DNA from: Rapana venosa | Taxonomy: Eukaryota; Mollusca; Gastropoda; Neogastropoda; Muricidae | Length of the DNA stretch: 64,000 nt | Reading direction: 5' to 3' | Assembly (NCBI GenBank): GCA_028751875.1 | Contig: CM054143.1 | Location: forward strand, 66,786,730 to 66,850,729 | Part shown: in pieces, positions 33,641 through 43,319 of the stretch | Layout: the number at the start of each line of letters is the position of its first letter | How positions within the stretch are numbered: position 1 is the first letter of the stretch | Made by a program: the position numbers and the translations under genes | The notes under the pieces: generated by a model | Told to the model about the DNA's origin: nothing | The model's input: only the letters and a program-made list of their open reading frames with translations | Database searches by the model: none

Positions 33641-33644
33641 GAAG

Positions 33645-33725
33645 GGTGGGAATTGACCCTGGAACCTCAAGTTTTACTTGTAAGGCTGGTGAACGTTTTA
33701 ACCATCCTGCCACCTTCCTTCTTAG
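33645..33725 (-). mobile_element. Possible tRNA-derived SINE head
   Basis: The minus strand reads GGTGGCAGGATGGTTAAAAC then GTTCACCAGCC, a plausible A-box region. About 35 bases later comes GGTTCCAGGGTCAATTCCC, close to a B box. The order and spacing resemble the 5' end of a tRNA-derived SINE. The cloverleaf is not intact, so it is not a tRNA gene. The rest of the SINE body cannot be delimited. Confidence 0.4.
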
Positions 33726-33954
33726 TTTAGTTATGATTAGAAGAAGTGGGGGTGGGGTCAGAGAAGGAAAGTATTTAACAAGGAGAAAGCCAACAGGAAG
33801 GGGAATGCATGTCTGGGTTGCTTGTGGCTTAGTGTGTTTAATGTGCTTCTTCCACCAGTGAGAGTTCAGGAGTATGAGAAACATAGTTATGATGAACATA
33901 CACACTCACTCATATAACTCATATATGATAACATATAATTATTGCTTGTGTGCA
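33726..33954. other. No gene recognised
   Basis: Unique segment before a GA microsatellite. Confidence 0.4.
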
Positions 33955-33956
33955 TA

Positions 33957-33957
<1 letters not shown>

Positions 33958-34034
<77 letters not shown>
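33958..34034. repeat. (GA)n microsatellite, about 38 units
   Basis: Uninterrupted GA dinucleotide run. Confidence 0.98.
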
Positions 34035-34035
<1 letters not shown>

Positions 34036-34455
34036 ATAGAAGTAATGGTTTAATCGATTTTTTGGTCAGGCCATCTAGCCCAGAACATGAACAGGAGACA
34101 CGCATTTTTCAGTATTCTATGGTGGGAAATTAGGTCACAAGACAATAAACTGTTCGTGCAGTATAAGCCAACAGGCCTGACATGTTGCTAGTGTTTCAGA
34201 GAGTGTAAGCAGAACAGGTTTTTGACTATGAGGCAGCCATCATTAATTTTAGCTCTAATGTTGCTAGAATGTACACAGCAATTTTGTCCAAAACGATTCT
34301 CTGCTTTTCAGTTCCTCAGCTAGAGCTCTGAGGTTTACCAATGGTGAGATTTGGGGTACAGTCTGTTTTTACACACCGTTATGAGAGCTGCTTTCCGCCT
34401 TCGGGGATGTTGTTACATAACAACTGTAAGTGAATATCTGATGGGAAATGGCAAT
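34035..34455. other. No gene recognised
   Basis: Unique-looking sequence with no coding or RNA signal. Confidence 0.45.
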
Positions 34456-34526
34456 AGTGTAGTGTAGTGTAGTGTGTGTGTGTGTGTGTGTGTGCGTGTG
34501 TGTGTGTGTGTGTGTGTGCGTGTGTT

Positions 34527-34559
<33 letters not shown>

Positions 34560-34620
34560 GTTTGTGTGTGTGTTTGTGTTTGTGTTTGTGTGTGTGTGTG
34601 TGTTTGTGTGTGTTTTACAA
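34456..34620. repeat. (TG)n microsatellite with TTTG interruptions
   Basis: Begins with GTAGTGTAGTGTAG, then a long TG run with CGTG and TTTGTG variants. Confidence 0.95.
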
Positions 34621-35170
34621 ATAGCAGCATATTTCAGAGCAGGGCACCATGACATGACAGGGTCTGCAGGAAGGACACTGTGGGTCTCCTTGTTTACACA
34701 GGGGGGCTTTATATGTCGCTTTGGGTGAGTCATGCATTGAAGTGGCAAGTAAGCACACCTCAGTAGTGTGTGTGTGTGGGTGTGGGTGTGTTCAAGGTAC
34801 TGTCACATGAAGGTGGTGTAACAGGACTTCTGATGGAATGTTTAATGTCTACACTTTGTGAAGCTGACGTATCTTTTTATTCCTTGCTCTTGCTTTTGTA
34901 TTCTGTCCTTCCTTCCTTCCTTCCTTCCTTCCTTCTCTCTTTTCTAAATTCTTTTCCTCCTTCATTGTTTTATTCTATCCATCCGTTCATTCATCCACCC
35001 ACGCATCCATTCATCCTGCAATTAAAAAAAAATCTATTCATCCATTCCCTCCCACGCTCCCCCTCTGCTGGTGCAGTCCCTTCTCCTTCCCTCCTTCAGC
35101 CTGTGTTCCTGACCCACACAGCCCTGCAGGTCTGCTTTGCCAGCTGTGGCCTGCTGCTCTTGGTTCTGTT
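34621..35170. other. No gene; (CCTT)n and (CATC)n patches
   Basis: Unique sequence containing (CCTT)n at about 34,909-34,936 and an ATCCATTCATCC-type tetranucleotide patch at about 34,978-35,045. Confidence 0.5.
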
Positions 35171-35177
35171 TGCATTT

Positions 35178-35345
35178 TAATAATAATAATAATGATAATA
35201 ATAATGATAACAACAACAATAATAATAATAAATGGAATTTATATAGCGCTATATCTTGCAGAGACAAATCAAAGTGCTTGCACTCAACTCATTCTTTCAC
35301 AGTCATACAACCAGTAACAAGTAATAGTTCCATCAAGTCCAAACC
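35178..35345 (-). mobile_element. L2-type 3' end
   Basis: An (AAT)n tail at 35,178-35,232, then GGAATTTATATAGCGCTATA, TCTTGCAGAGACAAATCAAAG and about 80 bp of 3' UTR. Minus orientation. The downstream CA tract marks its truncation. Confidence 0.7.
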
Positions 35346-35348
35346 CGT

Positions 35349-35396
<48 letters not shown>
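35349..35396. repeat. (CA)n microsatellite
   Basis: About 24 CA units. Confidence 0.97.
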
Positions 35397-35397
<1 letters not shown>

Positions 35398-35514
35398 GTT
35401 ATTGTTATTGTTACACAGAGGTCACACACCCTGGCAGGGCAATAGAATCTTGGCTGTTGAAGGCAGGGTCTTGACACCCCATCCCACCCCTTTGTCCCTC
35501 TTCCTGTGTGGTGT

Positions 35515-36595
35515 GTTTGCTTTTCAATCTTCGCGTTAGCAGTGCTGGGTGTGAAACATCTCTTTTCAGTCTTCACGTTAGCAGCGCTGGGTGTGAAACA
35601 TCTCTTTTCAGTCTTCACGTTAGCGGCGCTGGATGTGAAACATCTCTTTTCAGTCTTCACGTTAGCAGTGCTGGATGTGAAACATCTCTTTTCAGTCTTC
35701 GCGTTAGCAGTGCTGGGTGTGAAACATCTCTTTTCAGTCTTCGCGTTAGCAGTGCTGGGTGTGAAACATCTCCTTTCAGTCTTCGCGTTAGCAGTGCTGG
35801 GTGTGAAACATCTCCTTTCAGCCTTCGCGTTAGCAGTGTTGTGTGTGAAACATCTTTTTCAGCCTTCACGTTAGCAGTGCTGGGTGTGAAACATCTCTTT
35901 TCAATCTTCACGTTAGCAGTTCTGGGTGTGAAAAATCGCTTTTCAGCCTTCGCGTTAGCATTTGCTGGTGTGAAAAATTTTCTTTTCAGCCCCCGTTGCA
36001 GTGCTGGTTTTGAAAAATCTTTTTTCCCAATCTTACGTTAGCAGTGCTGGTGTGAAAAATCTCTTTTCACCCCTTCGCGTTAGCTGCTGGGTGGGGAAAC
36101 TTTTTTTTCAATTTCACGAACATGCTGGTGTGACCATCTTTATCAGTCTTCGCTTAGCAGTACTCGGTTTGAAACATCTCTTTTCAGTTTTCACGTTAGC
36201 AGTGTTGGATGTTGAAACTCTCTTTTCAGTCTTCACGTTAGCAGTGCTGGTGCGAAACATCTCTTTCAGCCTTCGCGTTAGCAGTGTGGGTTTTTGAACA
36301 TCTCTTTTCAATCTCCTTTTTAGCAGTGTGGGTGTGAAAACATTCTTTTCAGTTTCACTTAGCATGTGGGTTGTGAAAAAAATCCCTTTTCAGTCTTCGC
36401 GTTAGCAGTGCTGGTGTGAAACATTCCTTTTCAGTTTCGCGTTAGCATTGCTGGGTGTGAAACATCTCTTTTTCGTCTTCGCGTTTAGCATCCCTGGGTT
36501 GAAACATCTCTTTTCAGCCTTCACGTTAGCATTATTGGTATGGGGTTTCTCTTCTAAATCTTCATTTTTGACTACTTGGTGTGAAAGATCTTTTT
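35515..36595. repeat. 42-bp satellite array, about 25 copies
   Basis: The unit is GTCTTCGCGTTAGCAGTGCT then GGGTGTGAAACATCTCTTTTCA (42 bp, spacing 35,569 to 35,611). The first ten units are almost identical. From about 35,930 rightwards, bases are increasingly lost or doubled. As 42 is a multiple of three, 14-residue repeats such as VFALAVLGVKHLFS and its relatives stay open on both strands. No gene is implied. Confidence 0.95.
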
Positions 36596-36850
36596 CAATC
36601 CCATGGGGGGGGGGGGAGAGCAGCTACCCATTGAGCACTGAGCTGGCGATCTGTTTGGCCGGGTTCGAGCCACCATGTTCAACCTTTCGAGGGGACTTTT
36701 CCTCTGGAGTTAACATAAGTACTGACTCCACTCCCCGAAAGTCTTTGGGATGAGACTAAACTGATATCCGGGTGACGCAGAACATCTGCATATGTTAAAA
36801 ACCTGATTCACCTTTAGGAAGAGTAGCCCATTTCATACCGGTAAGATGAA
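36596..36850 (+). mobile_element. Possible degraded tRNA-derived SINE
   Basis: After a G run (36,606-36,616) comes GAGCACTGAGCTGGCGATCT and then GGCCGGGTTCGAGCC, an excellent B-box match. A body with GGAGTTAACATAAGTACTGA, CCCCGAAAGTCTTTGGGATG and AGACTAAACTG follows. The A box is weak. The body words resemble a SINE I associate with mollusc genomes, from memory only. Confidence 0.45.
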
Positions 36851-37455
36851 AGTTTTTATTTGAAAAAGGCATGCACACTGATGTCGTTCCGTCACGCCCT
36901 GGGCTTTATCCAGTTCTGATTAACCATTGACGTTTGGGGGCAACAGCAAGGTTAGAGCTGTATGCCAGGGCTTTCCACTCATGAAATTCCACTTTACAGC
37001 TTGGTCTTGACTGATCAACTATGGCTCTCTGACTAGGAGGCTTGACTTGCACAGTCCTTATGTGCTGCAGCCCTGGGGACTGGTTGGCCTTTGGAGAACA
37101 TCTCCAACGCTGACTGTCCTTATGCCCACTTGGCCGAGAGAGTGGGGATGTGCTGTGGGCAAGGCACCTCCACTATAATCAAATTTCTGCCCAGTTTCCA
37201 AAACAGCAGCTGCCTCCTCTGCTGTTTTGGAGGTCATTGTCGGACACGACGGACAAACATACATACATACATTATCCCCGAAGCCAGAATGTGGCTAGCA
37301 TACCAGTAGATAAAAACCGTCCTAGAGGCAAAACCTCACCATTGCTGAACCTGGGAGCTCTGGCCAAGGAGTGAAAAAAACTCGCCTTTCCATTTTTCAT
37401 GTCTTTTTCTGTTCTGGTACTGTTCACTTCCACCTCTGCCACAGAAGGGAAGACG
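36851..37455. other. No gene; contains NLGALAKE-type dispersed block
   Basis: Unique-looking sequence. 37,330-37,375 is homologous to the block at 15,860-15,910 (GKTSPLLNLGALAKE versus GKVSPWMNLGALAEE). A CATACATACATA patch lies at about 37,257-37,271. Confidence 0.4.
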
Positions 37456-37668
37456 CTCACCAGCACACACAAAAAAACCCACACACACACACACAACACA
37501 CACACAACACACACACACACACACACACAAACACACAACACAACACACACACACACCACTTAACCCTATGCCCAAAACACACCCCACACACACGCACACA
37601 CACACACTCACACACACACACACACCACTTACCCCCATGCCTACACACACACGCAACACAACACAAAA

Positions 37669-37716
<48 letters not shown>

Positions 37717-37780
37717 CACACATGCACACACACACACACACACACTCACGCGCGCGCACGCACACACACACATGTGAGCA
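37456..37780. repeat. Long (CA)n-rich microsatellite
   Basis: CA tracts interrupted by AACA, CCACTTA, CCCCATGCC and CGCG words. The longest pure CA run is about 37,670-37,713. Confidence 0.95.
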
Positions 37781-37894
37781 TGCAAGTACATACGCCCAAA
37801 CGACAGGCAATGAGAATCCCTCTGTCCATAGTAGGCATTGGGATGATGGGTTAACGTTAAAAAAGAAAATTTTGTTTGTTTGTTTGTTTTGAGA

Positions 37895-38690
37895 TTATCA
37901 TCATCATCATCAGTCCCGTGACCTTGGCGGTCGTGGAGGAGACACGAAAGACGATGCCGTGGTAAGCCTCCTCCATCCATCTCGGTCCTCGGCTCTGCGC
38001 AGTAGTGCCGAGTCATTCATCCTCATGTTGTCCATCCATGACTTGTTCTGTCTTCCCCTCTTTCTGCCACCTTCGAGTGTTCCATGCAGTACTGTTTTTG
38101 GCAGAGTGTTGTGGCGGGTGACGTGGCGAACCAGGTCAGCTTTTTTTTCTTGACATGGTGAGAGGGGTTCCTGTGGACCGCCAGTCGTGTTATTTGGCTC
38201 ATGACAAATCATTGGTCTTTCGTTCTCTCCAGGATTGCCCAGCGTTTTCTATGGCATTTTGTTTCAAATGACTGGATTTGCTTTGCTGTTTCAGCAGTCA
38301 ATGTCCAGGTTTCACTTCCGTACAGCAGGAAAAGTCTGAATTAGGGCTTTGTAGGCTTTAGTTTAAATTGGGAAAACTGATCTCTTTACTTTTCCCTATG
38401 GTGGTGAGTTTTGTCATGGAAGATGTTGCCATGGCTAGTCTGATTTCTGTCGTGGATCGCCCGTCCTTTGTGAGTGTAGCGCCAAGGTATTTAAAAGCGT
38501 CTACCTCCTCCAGTTGCTGGCCGTTCATGTAAATTTTAGCAGTGGCGTTGCTCGTGCTGTTCACAAGTACTATACTTTTTTCTCTTGAGATGATAACTTT
38601 ATGTAATTTCGGGAACAAACTCAACTTATCGAGTATAAGGAATGTTTCCCTTGAAGTTGGCCCAAGTATTATCTTCATTCCCTTTAAATC
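37895..38690 (-). pseudogene. RTE-type C-terminus with (ATG)n tail (RTE-c, copy 2)
   Basis: Starting at the TCATCATCATCATCAG tail (37,899-37,914), the minus strand encodes the family C-terminus ending SFVSPPRPPRSRD. Upstream of it are ALLRRAEDRDGWRRL, GRKRGRQNKSWMDNM and VRHVTRHNTLPKTVLHGTLE. Further upstream, after frame changes, come IYMNGQQLEEVDAFKYLGAT and LTKDGRSTTEIRLAMATSS (38,358-38,560). The RT core is missing: 5' truncation lies near 38,600-38,690. It shares a tail and C-terminus with the copies at 10,722 and 47,420. Confidence 0.9.
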
Positions 38691-39246
38691 ATTTTGATTA
38701 GACTACTAAACAGAGGCCACACGTGAAGACGAAGGCATGTTTCATTTTGAAAGTCCATCCTACTTTTATAGATGAATAGGCCAGCCATGGCTGATGGCAT
38801 TGATGACACAAACATGCCCAGCATGCTCTCAAAGACCTGGAGAGGAATGGGCTCCACAATGTTAATGGGCCCAAGACGTACTGCTCATAAAATTCAGGGC
38901 ACTGCACTATAACAATCTAAAGGCCTTAGGGAGGTCGCCAAGTCATTTGAATATTATTGCATAAACTCTGACATCCCAGAGATTGACTTGTTTTGCTGTA
39001 CTCTTCGTGTCATCTGAAGACGAACAGAACTTTTGATTTCCCCATTCTTTAAGGCTGGTCTATTGTTAATTTTTCCTCTCTTGAGATCTTCACTCACACA
39101 CACACACACACCCACACACATTGGATTACGTTTTTGTTTAACCTGAGATTACGTTCTTGTTCAACCTGAGAGTCATTTACACTTTTACAACCCTATTACC
39201 GTATTAGTACTTGTACAAAAGCTAACACTAGATCCCCCCTCTTTAT
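38691..39246. other. No gene; short CA tract
   Basis: Unique sequence with (CA)n at about 39,092-39,120. 38,790-38,880 faintly resembles 21,715-21,790. Confidence 0.4.
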
Positions 39247-39670
39247 AATGATAAAAATATTTTACAGTGGAACTGTAGATCTGTGTCAACAAATCTACCA
39301 TATCTGATTCAGCATCTTGCATCGTTGAGATCTGAGGTTTTAGTCTTACAGTCTTTAAATATTACTAGAAATAGACTACCCAATCTGAAAAAAATTACTA
39401 TTATCCACCAATCCATGTTGTTGCAAACGATGCTGAAAAGATTGGGCTGCCATCTATGTGCATAAAGGAATAGAGTATAATGTATGTACCTCGCCAGTTC
39501 CAACTAATGTACCAAATCTACACTCTTTGGCTGCATGCATAAAACTCACCAATTCTATAGATCTAATCGTTGTTTTGGTATATTTGCCTAAAGGCCCCAA
39601 TGACAGCAGCACAGAATGGTAGCGTACATTGCCAGAATCTAAAAATAAATGGTTAATATGTGGGGATTTT
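39247..39670 (+). pseudogene. I-clade endonuclease N-terminal fragment
   Basis: The plus strand reads ILQWNCRSVSTNLPYLIQHL (from 39,259), then LQSLN. After a frame change come GLPSMCIKEGIEYNV, TNSIDLIVVLVYLPKGP and, after another, ESKNKWLICGDFLA (39,629-39,680). QWNCRS, VVxVYxPxGP and ICGDFxA are the first, third and fourth blocks of APE endonucleases in I-clade non-LTR elements. The normal GDFNA has Leu for Asn here. The fragment is cut at this point by the minus-strand RTE copy. Its RT half may be the I-like fragment at 46,470. Confidence 0.85.
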
Positions 39671-40484
39671 CTTGCTATTGTTTTTCTTGATGTTCTCTTC
39701 AATGTCTTGGCACTGTTCACCGATCCATTTCTCTTTTGCCTCCGTCATGGACTTCCTGATTCTTATGTTGACTGCGCTATATTGTTCTGCTCTTTCTTTT
39801 GTTTCATTTTTCTTTTTCTTCAACTCTACGCTTGTGCATAGTTGTAGGATGTTAGGTGTGACCCATGGTTTTTTGACTGGTCGGTGTTTGCCAAGAAGCT
39901 CGCTTGCTGTTTCGGTCACTGCTGTATTGAAACTATTCGCAGTGTATCTATGCTGAGTCTATCACAGTGGAGTGCTGCAAACTTTTCCACCCATCCTTGC
40001 TTGAAAAAATTTCTACTTCCTCTGGGTCCTTTTAGCTTCTCGGGGTCAAATTTGATCTGATGTTGTTCCGCTTGTGGGTTTTCTTTAGACGTAGTCGGAA
40101 GTCATCATCACAAAAATCAAAGATCACTCCTATGTCTGCTCCGGAAAACTTTGTGTCCCGTGCGATGTTAACGCTAGACGAAACCTTTCCTTTTCACCAT
40201 GATGTAATCTATTTGGTGTGGTGTTTCCATTTGGGCTATGCCATGTTCCATTTTCTGGACTTCTTGTGGTAGGCCAAGTGTATTCACAGCTGGAGTGGTT
40301 GTTACTGGGGAAACTCCAGGAGTCTCAAGCCTCTTCATTTTGATTGGTTATTGGCAATTTTGGGCCCCCAAACGCCCTCCCAATCTTTCCATGCATCTTC
40401 TCCCACCTTGGCGTTCCAGTCACCTTGCACAAGAGGGATGTTTTTTCTTGGGAGTTTGATTCAGAAAACCCCTTGTCACTTCAT
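39655..40484 (-). pseudogene. RTE endonuclease C-terminus plus linker
   Basis: The minus strand carries, right to left, a VQGDWNAKVG-like endonuclease block near 40,420, a QIDYIMVK block near 40,205 and a DPEKLKGP linker block near 40,045. It continues with ASELLGKHRPVKKPWVTPNI and KEKWIGEQCQDIEENIKKNN (39,653-39,919). Both ends are truncated: the RT is missing to the left, and to the right it meets the 3' end of the next RTE. Frame breaks are frequent between 39,930 and 40,480. Confidence 0.8.
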
Positions 40485-43319
40485 CATCCCTTGGTCGGGG
40501 CGACCGTTTGGGGTACCCGCACGGACGCTGCAAGTGGACCGCCAAATGGTTCTGTCCTGGGTGCTTTCAGAAAGGTTGGTACATGAGGCCGGTCCACTCC
40601 TTTAGTTGGAATTCCAGCTTTTTGCGTGGTCGTCCCTGCCTCTTTGCTCTTCACCATTCCATTGCAGGACTGTCTTTGACAGGCTGTTTGCCTTGTTGTG
40701 TGGCCAAACCATCAGTTTCCCCGTTGGGCTGTAATCTAGCAATGGGTCTTGGTTGCCAGCCAGTGCTCGATCTGCTTTTCCAGACGTATCAATTGTTTTA
40801 CGGTCTTGTGGGTTTTCAGGATCGCTGAGCACTTCATCTCAAGGCTTGAATCGACGTTTTTAAAATCGGCAGTAAGTGTCCATGCTTCACAGCTGTACAA
40901 GGCAATGGATGTGACGAGTGCCTTGTAAGAGTCGGGCCTTAGTTTGTGGGTTTTTGATGTTATGGTTTCCCACCCCTTTCGCCAGGCTTAGTTATGGGAG
41001 GGGGTTTCCACAGCAAGTTGGTCTTCACCTCTTGTGTGCTCGTAAATCTTTGGTGAAGCCCGTCCAAGGTACTTGAAAGTTTCCACACCTCTAGGTGTCT
41101 CGGCCACTCATTGATGCTGGTGGGAGTGGTTTGGTGGGTACTGTTCACTAGGATCTTGCTCTTTTTTCCGTGCTGGAAACTCCATACCGTGGGCATTGGC
41201 TGATGTTTCCAGTCTGGTGGTGAGATCCTGGGATTTTTTTCTTACTGCGCCCATGAGATCAATATCGTCTGCGAATCGAAGATTGCAGACTGGCCTTCCT
41301 CCTATTGTGATTGTGGTCTTGAAGTCAAGGAGGGCCTCCTGCATGATGTTTCCCAGGAACACGTTGAAAAGAACGGGGGATAGCGGGCAGCCTTGTCGAA
41401 CTCCAACTGAAGTCCGGAAGAACTCCCCGAATCTCCACCCATGAGGACTGCACTGTGGAGCTGTCATACAGCGCCTGGATGACTTGAATCAGGTCCTCGT
41501 CGAAGTTATATTCTCTCATGACTTGCCCCAGAGCTTCTTGCCACACTCGGTCGAAGGCCTTCTTGAAGTCAATGAAGTTGTTATAGAGCTGTAGTTGATG
41601 TTGGAGATGCTTCTCTAAAGAGCATTCTGATGTTGAAGATCTGCTCGACAGTGCTTCGACCTGGTCTGAATCCTGCCTGTTTCTTCTGATAGGATTTCTT
41701 TTGCTTTGTGGGGTTTTAAATCTGTTCAAGGCAATGCGTAGCATAACTTTGCTTGGATGGCTTATCAGACTGATTGTTCTGTAATTTGGGCACTTCTTCA
41801 GGTTCCCTTCTTTGGAAGTGGAACTATGATGAAATTGGGTCCACTGTTCAGGCCACTCTTTTTGGTCCAGATGCGTTGGCAGATGATTGTTAATGCCTTG
41901 ATCTCTCTGGGCCTCCGTTTTGATGAGCTCAGCCGGGATGTTGTCAATCCCTGGTGACTTGCCTCCTTTCAAGGATCTTACTGCTTCTTCTACCTCTTCC
42001 TCCACACCTGTGTGCTTTCAGATCTGATTGGGCTGGGATCTTGCTCGTGAAGTTTGTTCGGATCAGCCTTCAGCTTGTAGTTGTACAGGTCACTGCAATA
42101 TTCTGTCCCCTCTCTCATGAAGTGGCGCTCTCTGTAAGGACTGACCCCTCTTTGTCTTCAATAACGGAGGTCTTTGGCTGTGGGACTTGTTAGGGACCCT
42201 TTATGGTCTGGTACGCCTCCTTGCTGTCTCCTTTCGCCCTTGCCTTTCAATCTTGGAGCATTGTTTGACATCCAGTTCCCCATGGCCTCGGTCATCTTCT
42301 TCTTGAAATTTACTGTTGACTGGTTCTATACTCTTCAGCCGTTTTTGGGGTTTTTTTTTCTTCTCTGGCTTTAGCTCCCTACGTTGATCGCACAGGTCCA
42401 GGATATCGTTGGTAACCCACGGTTGATTCTTTTTCCTTTCTTTCCCAAGGATCTCCAGCGCTGTCTCCTGAATGATCTTGCTGAAGGTCTCAGTGAGGTT
42501 GTTGATGTCATCTTGGAGGAAATTCAATGCTGCAAATCTGCCCCCTATCTCAGCTTTAAAGATTTCAGCGACTTCGGGGTCCTTCAGCTTTTCCATGTTG
42601 AACCGCAAACGGAGATTTCTCTTCTGGTTCTTGGTCTTCAGCCTGATCTGTAGGGTCATGAGTACCATGTCGTGGTCAATGCCAATATCAGCGCCAGGGA
42701 AAGTTCTTGTCTGGGCTTTGTTGATGCTCGACTTAAATCGTTTGGGGGCCAAGATGTAGTCAATCTGGTTATGTATCTTTCCATTTGGTGAGTGCCACAC
42801 GTTCTTCTTGTGTCTTGTGGGGTATAGCTTGGGGGGAAAGTCTTGATGTCTTGTGGGGGTATAGCTTGGGGGTATGTCTTGTAGGGTATGTCTTGATGTC
42901 TTGTGGGGGTATAGCTTGGGGGTATGTCTTGTAGCTGGTCATAAAATTCTTCTATGGCTTCATCTGTGCAGTCTGATGTAGGGGCGTATGCCTGTACTAC
43001 AGTTATGTTAAAGGGGGTTGCTCTCAGGCGGATGGTAATAAGTCTGCTTGACACAGGCTGACAGCTCATGACGGTGTTCACGGTGTCTTTGTGAACGAGA
43101 AACCCCATGCAGTGTTAATGTTTATCCTGTTTTCCACTGTAGTATAATTTGTGGTCTTCCTGGGTCGTTGTTTTCTCCCAGGTTTTTCCACCTGACTTCG
43201 CAGAGCCCAAGGATGTGCCATTGATATCTGGACATCTCATGTGTCAGTTCTTCCACTTTGCCTGCAGCTCTTAGTGTCCGTACATTCCATGTGCCAATGA
43301 TGGGGAAAAGGTTTAACAA
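40485..43319 (-). pseudogene. Near full-length RTE retrotransposon (RTE-b)
   Basis: The only RTE here with both nuclease and RT. The minus strand begins IGTWNVRTLRAAGKVEELTH and LGLCEVRW (43,160-43,310). It continues with GFLVHKDTVNTVMSCQPVSS and VQAYAPTS (42,980-43,110), NQIDYILAPKRFKSSI and IGIDHDMVLM (42,640-42,790), and LRLRFNMEKLKDPEVAEIF. The RT part has GGKSPGIDNIPAELIK, YRTISLISHPSKVMLR, FIDFKKAFDRVW (about 41,565), VGVRQGCPLSPVLFNVF and catalytic LRFADDIDLM (about 41,255-41,280). A C-terminal ASVRVPQ tail ends near 40,495 next to a GATGATGAAG tail. Several frameshifts and one internal tandem insertion make it non-functional as sequenced. Confidence 0.92.
42798..42936. repeat. Tandem insertion inside the RTE-b endonuclease
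   Basis: About 2.5 copies of a segment containing TCTTGTGGGGGTATAGCTTG, GGGGTATGTCTTGTAG and GGTATGTCTTGATG interrupt the nuclease between the AYAPTS block and the IDYILAP block. They add an irregular Pro/Tyr/Thr-rich stretch and alter the frame. Confidence 0.85.

Noticed and set aside
33645..33725. tRNA gene
   Set aside because: B box and a weak A box but no cloverleaf stems; better explained as a SINE head.
32864..33905. 337-codon minus-strand frame with Trp/Leu/Ala repeats
   Set aside because: Mostly the 23-bp array; the extension beyond the repeat contains no domain and crosses a SINE-like head.
35508..36041. 177-codon open frame with a regular Cys/Ser/Leu repeat
   Set aside because: A 42-bp satellite read through; the same array is open in other frames and on the other strand.
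37336..38016. 226-codon Cys/Val-rich minus-strand frame
   Set aside because: Translation of the CA/TG microsatellite.
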